From positions 1-64,000 of the forward strand of contig NZ_SDKM01000027.1 of the NCBI RefSeq assembly GCF_004519545.1: DNA of 64,000 nucleotides, given 5' to 3'. The notes below the pieces were generated by a model. The model was not told the DNA's origin. It saw nothing but the letters and a program-made list of their open reading frames with translations, and did not search any database. The translations under genes and the position numbers were made by a program. Source of the DNA: Nocardioides guangzhouensis. Lineage in GTDB: Bacteria > Actinomycetota > Actinomycetes > Propionibacteriales > Nocardioidaceae. Shown here in pieces: positions 1 to 8,254 of this stretch. The first letter of the stretch is position 1. Every line of letters starts with the position of its first letter.

Positions 1-1
1 G

Positions 2-391
2 CTCTCCCAAGACCTCGGCCGCGAACCCAACCGATCCGAGCTCGCCGAGGAGCTCGACGTCACCCCCCAGGAGGTCGCCGACGCCGGCTCCGCCTACGGC
101 TCCTTCTCCCCCACCTCCCTCGACCAACCCGTCAACGCCGACGGCGCCTCCCACCTCTCCGACCTCCTCCCCGACGACGACACCGACGCCCACGCCAGCG
201 AAGCCCGGCTCCTGCTCGCCCCCGCCCTCCGCAAGCTCAGCGACCGCGACCGCCGCATCCTCTACCTGCGCTACTGCGAGGACCGCACCCAGCAAGAGAT
301 CGGCGAGGACATCGGCGTCACCCAGATGCAGGTCTCCCGCACCCTCACCCGCATCCTCCGCGACCTCCGCACCGAGCTCGAGGTCGCGTGA
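2..391 (+). CDS. RNA polymerase sigma factor, SigB/SigF type (C-terminal part, cut by window edge)
   Basis: The 129 visible residues cover regions 3 and 4 of a stress/sporulation-type sigma-70 factor, which directs RNA polymerase to alternative promoters. Region 4 is clear: LSDRDRRILYLRYCEDRTQQ followed by the helix-turn-helix EIGEDIGVTQMQVSR, matching the SigB/SigF/SigG group. The 5' part lies outside the window. The stop overlaps the GTG start of the next gene (GTGA), so the two are probably co-transcribed. The reading strand is unusually rich in CCC and CTC codons compared with later genes. Any anti-sigma partner would be upstream, out of view. Confidence 0.9.
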   Translation, partial: LSQDLGREPNRSELAEELDVTPQEVADAGSAYGSFSPTSLDQPVNADGASHLSDLLPDDDTDAHASEARLLLAPALRKLSDRDRRILYLRYCEDRTQQEIGEDIGVTQMQVSRTLTRILRDLRTELEVA

Positions 392-942
392 GCGCCGTAC
401 CGGAGGAACTGGACGAGGAGCAGGTGACCTGCCGGACCTTCCGCAACCACGGACCCTCCGAGGCGACCCCGCTCGAGGTGGTCGCCCGCGTCGCGCAGGA
501 CTCGGGTCTCTGGGTGGCCACGGTGGAGTCGCTGACCTCCGGGCGCGTGGCCAGCCGGCTCGGGGAGGGTGAGAACGCCTCGACGTGGTTCCGAGGCGGG
601 ATCGTGGCGTACGACGAGCAGGTCAAGGTCGAGCTCCTGGGCGTGGACACCGGCGAGCTGGTGTCCACCCGGTGCGCAGAGCAGATGGCAACCGGGGCCG
701 CGCGCGTGCTGCGCGCGGACGCGGTGGTCGCGCTCACCGGGGTGGGCGGCCCGGGCCCGGACGAGGACAAGCCGCCGGGCACCGTGGTGATGGCGGTCAG
801 GGTCGGTGACGTGACGACGTTCGCAACCTTCCTCATCGGTGGTCCTCCCGACGAGGTCGTCGCCGGTGCCACCGACCGGGCGGTGGAGCTGCTGGCCTCG
901 GCGCTCCGCCGACAGGGAGGGCTTGACGACCGCGTCAGGTGA
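388..942 (+). CDS. CinA C-terminal domain / nicotinamide-nucleotide amidohydrolase-like protein
   Basis: A 184-residue protein of the CinA-C (PncC) family, whose characterised members deamidate NMN in pyridine-nucleotide recycling. Family landmarks are GGIVAYDEQVKVELLGVD (residues about 71-88) and TGVGGPGPDEDKPPGTV (about 126-142). The usual catalytic ESCTGG is altered to ESLTSG, so activity may be changed or lost. The start is a GTG overlapping the sigma factor stop; the 3' end overlaps the convergent PAS-ANTAR gene by 8 bases. The first 25 or so residues are not part of the domain. Family is confident, activity uncertain. Confidence 0.78.
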   Translation: MSAVPEELDEEQVTCRTFRNHGPSEATPLEVVARVAQDSGLWVATVESLTSGRVASRLGEGENASTWFRGGIVAYDEQVKVELLGVDTGELVSTRCAEQMATGAARVLRADAVVALTGVGGPGPDEDKPPGTVVMAVRVGDVTTFATFLIGGPPDEVVAGATDRAVELLASALRRQGGLDDRVR

Positions 943-1579
943 GGCGCGCCAGCACGTCGGTGATCTCGGAGCCAGCTCCCTTGGTGGGAGTAGCGTCCCT
1001 TCCAGCCGCCTCGACGAGCTCTTCGGCCAGGTAGCGCACCTTGACGTTGCGGGCCTGCGACATCCGGGCCAGCGCGAGGAACGCCGTGTCGGGGTCGATG
1101 GAGAAGAGCTGGACGAGCACCCCCTTGGCCTGCTCGATCACGGCCCGGTGGTCCCGGAAGTCGTCCACGGCCAGCGTGACCTGCTCCTGCACCAGGGTGG
1201 CCTCCGCGTCGGTGATGTCGACGACGTGACCCTCGAGCGCGGTGACGCCACCTTCGTCACCCAGCACCGAGTGCCCGACCGCGATCACCTCGCGCACCCG
1301 TTGCTCGTTGTCCACGATCCGGAAGTGCGAGCTGAACGACTCGCCCGAGCGGAGGGCCCGGTCCCCGATCGAGAACGCCAGGTCGGTGTCCTCGGGGTGC
1401 ACGTGGCGCCGCATCAGGTCCGTGGTCGGCACGACGTCGCCCGGCTCGAAGCCGTAGATGTGGAAGATTCCGGGAGACCAGTGCCAGGTCTCCGAAGGCA
1501 CGTCGTAGCGGAACGAACCCGTCCGGTGCTGGTCGAGCCCGTCGTCGCGGCGGTCGTCGTCGGCCGTCTGTGTCGCCAT
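935..1579 (-). CDS. PAS-ANTAR domain regulator
   Basis: A protein of about 214 residues with an N-terminal PAS fold (GSFRYDVPSETWHWSPGIFH, then a PAS_3-like LRSGESFSSHFRI segment) and a C-terminal ANTAR domain (DHRAVIEQAKGVL about 40 residues before an LA.MSQARN.KVR helix). ANTAR domains bind two-hexaloop RNAs and act as antiterminators; the PAS domain probably senses a small ligand. Such proteins are common in Nocardioides and other actinobacteria. The in-frame ATG beginning MATQTADDD is preferred over an upstream one because the upstream extension has shadow-like composition. The last codons overlap the convergent CinA-like gene. Confidence 0.85.
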   Translation of the reverse strand: MATQTADDDRRDDGLDQHRTGSFRYDVPSETWHWSPGIFHIYGFEPGDVVPTTDLMRRHVHPEDTDLAFSIGDRALRSGESFSSHFRIVDNEQRVREVIAVGHSVLGDEGGVTALEGHVVDITDAEATLVQEQVTLAVDDFRDHRAVIEQAKGVLVQLFSIDPDTAFLALARMSQARNVKVRYLAEELVEAAGRDATPTKGAGSEITDVLARLT

Positions 1580-1696
1580 CGCGTCGTCCTGCCGGTGGGT
1601 GGGAGACGGTCGCCGGCTCCCGGTTGCTGGAGACGGCGGCAAAATCCTAGCCCCGTTTCCCCAGCGTGCGTGAGGCCCGGCGCGGCCGGCCGACGA

Positions 1697-2046
1697 TCAG
1701 CGGCCGCCGGCGCGAGCCTCGTGGTCCGGCTGGCTGCGCAGCAGCACGGGGGTGGACAGCACTCCGTGGAGGAACACCGAGAGGACGACGGTGAAGGGCA
1801 CACGGTGGACCACAGCCAGTCCTGGCCCAGTTGTGGCGCCTCCCCGGCGGCGTGCGCGAGGTAGTAGAGCGAACCGACGCCGCGGACGCCGAAGAAGGCG
1901 ACAGCCCACTGCTCCGCACGCGTGAGCCGGCCCCATGGGCGCCGAGACCGCCCAGCGGGAGAGCAGCTCCGGGAGGACGACCGCGAGCAGCAGGCTGCCG
2001 CCTGCGACGACGTAGACCAGGCCGGCGGTCACGTGTCGGGCACCCG
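1697..2046 (-). pseudogene. Remnant of a CPA1-type Na+/H+ antiporter (N-truncated, two frameshifts)
   Basis: Three pieces of reverse-strand translation join into the C-terminus of an NhaP/CPA1 antiporter if the frame changes twice. The pieces are LVYVVAGGSLLLAVVLPELL in one frame, then RLTRAEQWAVAFFGVRGVGS with LYYLAHA in a second frame from about 1925 to 1810, then FTVVLSVFLHGVLSTPVLL back in the first frame up to the stop at 1697. The G.RG.GSLYYLAYA and LHG..STP signatures are typical of that family. The N-terminal 300 or so residues are missing; the remnant lies directly downstream of the FAD-Rieske gene. I read it as gene decay, though base-calling errors could explain the frame changes but not the truncation. 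Confidence 0.68.
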
Positions 2047-2047
2047 C

Positions 2048-3568
2048 TCAGGCACCGGGTGGGCGGCCGGCCCGCAACCCGCAGGTGGCCGGTCCCTCGA
2101 GGACCGACCCGTCCGCGTCGAACCGGGACCCGTGCAGCGGGCAGTCCCAGGAGCGCTCCGCGTCGTTCCACCGCACCACGCCCCCGAGGTGCGTGCACAC
2201 CGCCGACCGTCGGTGTCCCAGACCGTTGTCGTCGACCGCTGTCGCGACGGGCGGCCGCGGACCCCGGTAGGAGACGACACCGTTCCCGGGTGCGGAGGGC
2301 TCGCCGTCACCGACGTTGCGGACCGGCCGCAGCCAACCGCCGGCCATCTCGAGGCCGACAGCAGCGTTCGCCAGGGCCGCCGTGGGCAGGCCGCTCACCT
2401 CGGTGCCGCGCCACGGCTCCAGCACGTCCGCCCACCGGAGGTGGCCGCCGGTGATCCGGGCCGTGAGCGCGAGGGCGGCGGCCACGCCGTTGGTCATGCC
2501 CCACTTGGAGAAGCCGCCGGCCACCAGGACGTCCGGAGCCCTTGGGAGCACCGGACCGGCGAAGGGCAACCCGTGGGCGGGCTCGAAGTCCTGTGCCGAC
2601 CAGGCGTGCGTCTCGACGGCGTCCGGGCACCACTCCGCGGTCCAGTGGCGCAGCTCGTCGAGACGGGCGCGTGGGCTGGCGGTGCGACCGGTCACGTGGC
2701 CGGCCCCGCCCACCAGCAGCAGGTGCCCGAGGTCGTCGTCCCAGGCGTCGCGGAGCGAGCGGCTCGAGCGGCCGGTGGAGAGGTACATGCCGTCCACGGC
2801 TGCTGTCTCGGTGCGGAACGCCAGGCTGTAGGACCGCTGTGGCGTCATCCGGGCGAAGAAGCCGCCCCGGTCGAGGAACGGCAAGCCGGTGGCGAGCACC
2901 ACCGTGTCGGCGGTGATGCTCCCGGCGTCGGTGACCACCTGCGGCGGAGCACTGCCCTCGACGCTGCGCCCCCGGACCCCGGTGACGATCCGGCCGCCGT
3001 GGCGGACGGTCTCGCGAGCCAGGGCGTCGAGCACCGCCATCGGGTCCACCTGCGCCTGGCCGTCGAGGCGGACGCCACCCTCGTGGTGGAACGGCAGCCC
3101 CAGGTCCGGCTCCCACGTGGCGTCCAGGCCGGCCCTGCGCGCCGTACGCAGCTCCCGCCGGGCGACCCCGGCACCATCCCCGTCGGCGGCGTAGGTGTAC
3201 GCGGTCCGGACGTCGTACGGCACGCCGTGGTCGTCGCAGAATCGCAGCAGCCACGCCTGTCCCTCGCGGTTCGCCTCGACGTAGCGCCGCACCACGCCCG
3301 GGCCGTGCTTGCGGCCCAGCGTCGAGAGCCGGGTCCCCTGCAGGAGGCTGATCTTCGCCGTGCTACCGCCGGTGGTGCCCGCGCCGACGTGCCGGGCCTC
3401 GAGCACGGTCACGGACCGGCCCGTCCGGCTCAGGAGCAGGGCCGCCGTGAGCCCGGTGATGCCCGCGCCCACGACCACCACATCGCTCCGGGCAGGGAGC
3501 TCCGGTGCTTCGGTCAGGGCCGGCTCGTCCAGTCGTGAGCGGTCGACCCACAGCGATGTCAGAGGCAT
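2048..3568 (-). CDS. FAD-dependent oxidoreductase (DAO fold) with C-terminal Rieske [2Fe-2S] domain
   Basis: 506 residues. The N-terminal Rossmann motif VVVVGAGITGLTAALLLSRTG (from about residue 30) and the following DAO-like body mark a glycine/D-amino-acid-oxidase-type flavoprotein. The last 90 residues form a Rieske domain with cluster ligands CTHLGG and CPLHGSRF. This architecture is widespread in bacteria, often annotated as glycine oxidase-like or gamma-glutamylputrescine oxidase-like, but the substrate is usually unknown. Start ATG at 3568. It stands alone on the minus strand, followed by the antiporter remnant. The protein appears intact and cytoplasmic. Confidence 0.87.
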   Translation of the reverse strand: MPLTSLWVDRSRLDEPALTEAPELPARSDVVVVGAGITGLTAALLLSRTGRSVTVLEARHVGAGTTGGSTAKISLLQGTRLSTLGRKHGPGVVRRYVEANREGQAWLLRFCDDHGVPYDVRTAYTYAADGDGAGVARRELRTARRAGLDATWEPDLGLPFHHEGGVRLDGQAQVDPMAVLDALARETVRHGGRIVTGVRGRSVEGSAPPQVVTDAGSITADTVVLATGLPFLDRGGFFARMTPQRSYSLAFRTETAAVDGMYLSTGRSSRSLRDAWDDDLGHLLLVGGAGHVTGRTASPRARLDELRHWTAEWCPDAVETHAWSAQDFEPAHGLPFAGPVLPRAPDVLVAGGFSKWGMTNGVAAALALTARITGGHLRWADVLEPWRGTEVSGLPTAALANAAVGLEMAGGWLRPVRNVGDGEPSAPGNGVVSYRGPRPPVATAVDDNGLGHRRSAVCTHLGGVVRWNDAERSWDCPLHGSRFDADGSVLEGPATCGLRAGRPPGA

Positions 3569-3746
3569 AGTGACGCGGTTCCCGGGGAGTCACCCGGGCA
3601 TGCGCCGACCAGTCGGAGCCGCAGCGGGGCCGAGCATCGCCCGCTCGGGGCACGGAGCCGACATGGGTGGGAACCGGCCTCGAGCGACCGCACCATCGTG
3701 GTCGGGGGCGCGAGTTCGAGCTGTGGCCCCTGGCGGAGCCGGGCGC

Positions 3747-4670
3747 TCAGGTCTCGGGCGACGTCGGATCGAGGAACACGTGCCGCACCTCGGGGTAGCG
3801 CTCCTGGATCCGCGCGTCGACCGCGTCCGCGGTGGCCTCGAACTCGTCGCCGTCGCCCCCGGGACTCAGGTCGACGCGGGCGGCGACCAGCACCTGGTCC
3901 GGAGCCAGCCGCATCGTCATCAGCTGGAGGACGTCGTCGATCCCGTCGGCGTCACGGATCACCGTGGAGATGCCCTCCTGGACGCCCGCACCGACGGCCT
4001 TGCCGATGAGCAGGTCGCGGTTCTGCTGGCCCAGCCCGAACGCGACCACGACGAGCAGCCCGGCGATCAGCAGCGACGCGACGCCGTCCCAGACCGCGCT
4101 GCCGGTCGCGTGCTCGAGCGCCAGGCCGCCGGCCGCGAGCGCGACCCCGAGCAGGGCGACGCTGTCCTCGAAGACCACGGCACGCAGCGCGGGCTCGGCG
4201 TCGTGGAGCAGGTGCCGACGGGCAGCGGTCCCCCGCTCCCGCGCCTCGGTGCGCAGCTGCCACACCGCGCGGGTCAGGGACACCCCCTCGACGACGAATG
4301 CCACCGCCAGCACGACGTACGACGCCGTGGGCGAGCCTCCGCCGACCTCGCCGGAGAGCAGGACCTCGATGCCCTGGTACGCCGCGAACCCGGCGCCGAG
4401 GACGAAGATGCCCACTGCGGCCAGCAACGACCAGAAGTAGCGCTCCATGCCGTAGCCGAACGGGTGCGTGACGTCGGCCGGCTTCCGGCTCCTCTGGAGA
4501 GCGGCGAGCAGGAAGACCTGGTTGAGCGTGTCCGCGAACGAGTGCGCGGCCTCGGCCAGCATCGCGGCCGACCCGCTGACCAGTCCGGCCGCGAGCTTGG
4601 CCACACCGATGAGGAGGTTCGCGGCGCCGGCCAGGAGCACGGTCGGTCGTGACTCTTCGTTGTCGCTCAT
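3747..4670 (-). CDS. Cation diffusion facilitator (CDF) family metal transporter
   Basis: 307 residues with about five to six membrane segments. The CDF signature region AEAAHSFADTLNQVFLL (residues about 39-55) has the His-x3-Asp metal pair of TM2, and the cytoplasmic domain after residue 215 is the usual regulatory dimerisation domain. CDF proteins export divalent cations such as Zn2+, Fe2+ or Mn2+ by proton exchange; the HxxxD arrangement fits zinc/cadmium-type or iron-type members. The preceding HPFGYGMERYFWSLLAA is also characteristic. Monocistronic. Substrate cannot be fixed from sequence. Confidence 0.9.
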   Translation of the reverse strand: MSDNEESRPTVLLAGAANLLIGVAKLAAGLVSGSAAMLAEAAHSFADTLNQVFLLAALQRSRKPADVTHPFGYGMERYFWSLLAAVGIFVLGAGFAAYQGIEVLLSGEVGGGSPTASYVVLAVAFVVEGVSLTRAVWQLRTEARERGTAARRHLLHDAEPALRAVVFEDSVALLGVALAAGGLALEHATGSAVWDGVASLLIAGLLVVVAFGLGQQNRDLLIGKAVGAGVQEGISTVIRDADGIDDVLQLMTMRLAPDQVLVAARVDLSPGGDGDEFEATADAVDARIQERYPEVRHVFLDPTSPET

Positions 4671-4750
4671 GGTGCGGCGGGTCCTCCTCGGGTCGAGTGC
4701 GGAAGACCCGTACCCACGAACCCGGCCGCGCAGCGCCTCCGGGCCGGACG

Positions 4751-5347
4751 TCAGCGCCGGACGCGGTAACGCAGGTGGAGCACCCGGTCACCCTGGATGA
4801 CGACGCTCGGGTCCTCGAGCAGGTGCTGGCCGTCGACCGGCCCGAAGTACCGCTTGCCCCTGCCGAACACGACCGGTACGACGTCCATGGCGACCTCGTC
4901 CACCAGGCCGAGCGCGAGCGCCTGTCCCCCGACGTTCCCCGCGCAGATCGCGACCACCCGGTCCCCGGCCCGGCGCTTCGCCTCGTCCACGGCTGCCGCG
5001 ACGTCGTCGAAGAACGGGACGTCGGCCTCGGGGTGCCACCCGTCCGGCTTCGGCCGGTGGGAGACCACGAGCAGGTGCTCACCGGCCGGCGGCTCGGCCT
5101 CCCAGCCGTTGGTCAGGTCGAACAGGTGCCGCCCCTGGACGGTGGCGCCGATGCTGCCCCACAGGGAGCCGACGTACGCCTGCGACCGCCTGCTGATCCG
5201 GAACGGCGCATGCCGTTCCTCTCCCGACTCCTCGACGATGGGCACGTCCCCGTTGAAGTACCACTCGAAGAGCGGCCCGACCTCGTCGTGCTCGTCGGCG
5301 ATGAAGCCGTCCACCGACACCACTGCGTGCATGATCACGGTTGCCAT
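4751..5347 (-). CDS. Dihydrofolate reductase-like / RibD C-terminal domain protein
   Basis: 198 residues of the RibD-C/DHFR fold (start MATVIMHAVVSVDGFIADEH, end near VVIQGDRVLHLRYRVRR). It has the NADPH-loop equivalents GDRVVAICAGNVGGQALALG and the strand VDEVAMDVVPVVFGRGKRYF. Members are usually annotated as dihydrofolate reductase family proteins of unknown substrate and are not the housekeeping FolA. Stand-alone gene, convergent with nothing; 48 bases separate it from the next minus-strand gene. A reductase role is family-based inference. Confidence 0.85.
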   Translation of the reverse strand: MATVIMHAVVSVDGFIADEHDEVGPLFEWYFNGDVPIVEESGEERHAPFRISRRSQAYVGSLWGSIGATVQGRHLFDLTNGWEAEPPAGEHLLVVSHRPKPDGWHPEADVPFFDDVAAAVDEAKRRAGDRVVAICAGNVGGQALALGLVDEVAMDVVPVVFGRGKRYFGPVDGQHLLEDPSVVIQGDRVLHLRYRVRR

Positions 5348-5395
5348 GCCAGGGCTGACCGGACCACGTCCCCGGACTCATCGCAACAGAGGCGG

Positions 5396-5803
5396 TCAGC
5401 TGCGCCGCGACCAGCGCCACAAGCCGAACAGCGGCGCTCCGGTGAGGGCGACGAACACGAGGCCGCCGACGTGGTCGCCCACGTCGGTGCCGAAGAGCGC
5501 GAGCAGGGTGCCGAGCAGCACGAACGGGGACAGCAGTACGGTCGCGACCCAGAACAGCACGGTGCGGACGGGGTGTCGCCCGGCCGGCAGGGTCAGCCCG
5601 CCCAGACCGTCGAGGACGTCGTCCAGGTCGCCGTGGGTGCGGGCGGCGAGCGCGCGGCCCGTGCGATCGCCGAGCTCCGCCGAGGTGATGCGGCCCTGGG
5701 AGAACGCGTCGGCGAGCTGCTCGACGGCCCGGTCCCGGTCGGCGTCGGACGCGAGGAGCGCCTGCGCGGCGGCCCTGCGCTCGGCAGCGGTGTTTCCGGA
5801 CAC
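5396..5803 (-). CDS. DUF1707 SHOCT-like membrane protein
   Basis: About 135 residues. The N-terminal half is a DUF1707 domain (SDADRDRAVEQLADAFSQGR, ITSAELGDRTGRALAARTHG, DLDDVLDGL), a short helical domain common in actinobacteria. Two hydrophobic segments follow (VLFWVATVLLSPFVLLGTLL and GGLVFVALTGAPLFGLW), suggesting a small membrane-anchored protein. The GTG at 5803 is chosen because the domain begins about 15 residues later; the longer frame would run into the promoter region of the divergent MFS gene. Function unknown. Confidence 0.75.
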   Translation of the reverse strand: MSGNTAAERRAAAQALLASDADRDRAVEQLADAFSQGRITSAELGDRTGRALAARTHGDLDDVLDGLGGLTLPAGRHPVRTVLFWVATVLLSPFVLLGTLLALFGTDVGDHVGGLVFVALTGAPLFGLWRWSRRS

Positions 5804-5978
5804 ACGCCCAGCGTAGGTAGCGCCCCGGTCGCTGTCTCGAGAACGCCCGACGACGCCGATCGCCCGGCCGGAAATGAGTTGAGGAGCTCCCCGGGATGAG
5901 GTTGGCTTGCGCACGTGTGTCGGGCGGTCCGCCGCGAGCCCGACGACCCGGCCCTCCTCTTCGATGTGAAGGACAGTC

Positions 5979-7448
5979 ATGTCTTCTCGGGACCTTCCCG
6001 TTGCCGACCCGACCCGGGACTACGGCGTGCTCCGCTGGCTCGTCGCCGCCGCCTTCGTCGTGATCCTCAACGAGACGGTGATGTTCAACGCGCTGCCGAG
6101 CCTGATGCGGGAGTTCGAGGTCGACGTCACGACCGCCCAGTGGCTCTCGACCGCGTTCATGCTCACGATGGCGGTCGTCATCCCGGTCACCGGCTGGTTC
6201 CTCCAGCGCGTGACCACGCGGCAGGCCTTCGGTCTCGCCATGGCGGTCTTCTGCGCCGGCACGCTGATCGCCGCGCTGGCCCCCGCCTTCTGGGTGCTCC
6301 TGCTGGGCCGCATCGTGCAGGCGTCCGGCACCGCCGTGATGATGCCGCTGCTCATGACCACGCTGATGACGATCGTCGCGCCCGAGGACCGCGGCCGGGT
6401 GATGGGCAACGTCACCCTCGCGATGTCCGCGGCGCCGGCGCTCGGCCCGACCGCCTCCGGCCTCATCCTCGAGATCGCCAGCTGGCGCTGGATGTTCGGC
6501 ATCGTCCTGCCGATCGCCGGGACCATCGCCCTGGTCGGCCTGGCCCGGCTGCGCAACGTCGGAGAGCCCCGGGCCGCCTCGCTCCACGTGCCCAGCGTGG
6601 TGCTGTCCGCGCTCGGCTTCGGCACCCTGGTCTACGGCCTCAGCGAGTTCGGTCACGGCGGTGACGACCGGGTCCGCGGCGCGGCCTTCGCGCTGGTGGG
6701 CCTGGTCTTCGTGACGGCCTTCGTCCTGGTCCAGCTGCGGCTGCAGCGGGTGGACCGGCCGTTGCTCGACCTCCGCACCCTGCGTCGACCCACCTATCGA
6801 CTGTCCCTGCTGATCATGGCGCTGGCCTTCGCCGGCATGTTCGGCTCCATGCTCATCCTGCCGGTCTACCTGCAGAACCTCCGCGACCTCAGCACCCTCG
6901 AGACCGGTCTGCTGATGATGCCGGGCGGCCTCGCCATGGGGCTCCTGGGCCCGCGCGTTGGTCGCTGGTTCGACGCTCACGGCAGCCGGCCGCTGGTCCT
7001 TCCGGGTGGCGTCGGGGCCGTCCTGGCGCTGGGCCTGTTCACCCAGATCAGCCTGAGCACCCCGATCTGGCTGGTGCTCGTCGCCCACGTCCTCCTCATG
7101 GTGTCGCTGGCCCTGATCTTCACCCCGGTCTTCACCCTCGGGCTGGGTGACGTGCCACCACACCTCTACTCCCACGGCAGCTCGCTGTTCGGCGCCCTCC
7201 AGCAGGTGGCCGGGGCACTGGGCACGGCCATCGTGGCGACCCTCCTCGCCTGGCGCACGACCCACCTGCTCGAGCAGGGCGAGGACCCCCTGACCGCCCA
7301 GGTGGGCGGCATGACCGCGGGCTTCTGGTTCGGGGTGGCCCTCACCGCGGTGGTGCTCGGCCTGCTGTTCCGGCTGCCGAACCGTCCCACCGCCTCGCCC
7401 CACCAGCCGGCCCCCGACGAGCAGGCGCCCGCCTCCGCCGGGGCCTGA
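5979..7448 (+). CDS. MFS drug transporter, DHA2 (EmrB/QacA) type
   Basis: 489 residues with about 14 hydrophobic segments, typical of proton-driven DHA2 exporters. The segment FNALPSLMREFEVDVTTAQW, the motif-C-like GPTASGLILEIASWRWMF, and the second-half PVYLQNLRDLSTLETGLLMM are all diagnostic. The ATG follows an AAGGA-type ribosome site 8 bases upstream. It is divergent from the DUF1707 gene and separated from the following PAP2 gene by a GC-rich hairpin. Likely role is efflux of a hydrophobic or cationic compound; substrate unknown. Confidence 0.92.
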   Translation: MSSRDLPVADPTRDYGVLRWLVAAAFVVILNETVMFNALPSLMREFEVDVTTAQWLSTAFMLTMAVVIPVTGWFLQRVTTRQAFGLAMAVFCAGTLIAALAPAFWVLLLGRIVQASGTAVMMPLLMTTLMTIVAPEDRGRVMGNVTLAMSAAPALGPTASGLILEIASWRWMFGIVLPIAGTIALVGLARLRNVGEPRAASLHVPSVVLSALGFGTLVYGLSEFGHGGDDRVRGAAFALVGLVFVTAFVLVQLRLQRVDRPLLDLRTLRRPTYRLSLLIMALAFAGMFGSMLILPVYLQNLRDLSTLETGLLMMPGGLAMGLLGPRVGRWFDAHGSRPLVLPGGVGAVLALGLFTQISLSTPIWLVLVAHVLLMVSLALIFTPVFTLGLGDVPPHLYSHGSSLFGALQQVAGALGTAIVATLLAWRTTHLLEQGEDPLTAQVGGMTAGFWFGVALTAVVLGLLFRLPNRPTASPHQPAPDEQAPASAGA

Positions 7449-7472
7449 CCGGCAGCCTCCCGGGAGGCCGGT
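7449..7472 (+). terminator. Hairpin after the MFS gene
   Basis: GCCTCCCGGGAGGC at 7455-7468 is a perfect palindrome flanked by CCGG arms, just after the MFS stop codon. There is no T-run, as is common in high-GC actinobacteria, so it is a probable rather than certain terminator. Confidence 0.5.
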
Positions 7473-7492
7473 TCATCGGTCCTTCATGTCGC
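7471..7492 (+). promoter_or_regulatory. PHO-box-like direct repeat upstream of PAP2 gene
   Basis: TTCAT occurs at 7472-7476 and again at 7483-7487, exactly 11 bases apart, within GTTCATCGGTC and CTTCATGTCGC. This matches the 11-base direct repeat unit of actinobacterial PhoP boxes (GTTCA-type). It lies 60-80 bases before the chosen PAP2 start. The ATG inside the second repeat would give a longer protein but is less likely the start. A second box of the same form precedes the next gene. Confidence 0.55.
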
Positions 7493-7548
7493 CGTGCCTA
7501 CGGTCGCCTTCCCGGTCGCCCGGACCGGTCGCGCATCAGGGAGGCGTC

Positions 7549-8175
7549 GTGGCGAGCGGATCGGCGGTGGTGTGGAGCGGCACCCAGGAGGACTGGTTCC
7601 GGGGGGTCAACGGCGTCGCCCGGGCAACGCCGTGGTTGCACACGCCCGCCCGCCTGTACGCCGGGTACGGCGTCGCGGTGTTCGCGGCGGTGCTCCTGCT
7701 CTCGTGGTGGCTGGCCCGGCGTGACGGCGACCCGGGCCGGATGACCGCGGCGTTGTGGGCACCCGTCGGTGCGCTGGTGGCGCTCGGGGTCAACCAGGTC
7801 CTCGTGGCCACGGTGGCCGAGCCCCGGCCGTACACGTCGATGCCCGACGCCCTGGTCCTCGTCGCCCGGAGCACGGACCCCTCGTTCCCCAGCGACCACG
7901 CGGTGATGGCCGGAGCGGTCGCGGCCGGGGTCTTCCTGGTGGACCGGCGGCTCGGCGCCGCCACGGTGTTCCTGGCCGTCCTGATGGCCGTCACCCGGGT
8001 GTACGTCGGCGCCCACTATCCCCTGGACGTGGCGACCGGCCTGGTCGTGGGCGCGGTGGTCGCCCTCGCGTCGTACGGGCTCGCCCGGCCGGTGGTCTCG
8101 TGGCTGGTCACCGCCCTGTCGCTCACCCCGGTGCGGCCGCTCCTGACGGCGCGGGCTCCCGGGATCGCCCCCTGA
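7549..8175 (+). CDS. PAP2-superfamily membrane phosphatase
   Basis: 208 residues, about five membrane segments. The three phosphatase motifs are present: AEPRPY (C1), PSFPSDHAVMAG (C2) and RVYVGAHYPLDVATG (C3, His and Asp catalytic relay). Such enzymes dephosphorylate phosphatidate, undecaprenyl pyrophosphate or related lipid phosphates at the outer face of the membrane. The GTG at 7549 is preceded by AGGGAGG, which favours it over the ATG at 7486. A PHO-box-like repeat upstream suggests induction by phosphate limitation. Located before the GT4 fusion gene in the same direction. Confidence 0.87.
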   Translation: MASGSAVVWSGTQEDWFRGVNGVARATPWLHTPARLYAGYGVAVFAAVLLLSWWLARRDGDPGRMTAALWAPVGALVALGVNQVLVATVAEPRPYTSMPDALVLVARSTDPSFPSDHAVMAGAVAAGVFLVDRRLGAATVFLAVLMAVTRVYVGAHYPLDVATGLVVGAVVALASYGLARPVVSWLVTALSLTPVRPLLTARAPGIAP

Positions 8176-8213
8176 GCGGGCTGGTCGCCGAGGAGCGCGT
8201 CCCGGCTGCGTGA

Positions 8214-8235
8214 CTTCATGTTCCCTTCATCGGCG
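8214..8235 (+). promoter_or_regulatory. PHO-box-like direct repeat upstream of the GT4 fusion gene
   Basis: CTTCATGTTCC followed directly by CTTCATCGGCG places TTCAT at 8215-8219 and 8226-8230, again 11 bases apart. This is the same arrangement as the repeat before the PAP2 gene and it lies 20-40 bases before the ATG at 8255. Predicted PhoP binding site. Confidence 0.55.
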
Positions 8236-8254
8236 CCGACCTACGTTCCCGGGC

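Noticed and set aside
5079..7403. Long minus-strand open frame opposite the MFS gene
   Set aside because: Rich in Gly/Glu/His/Gln repeats with no domain; the MFS gene on the plus strand explains the region.
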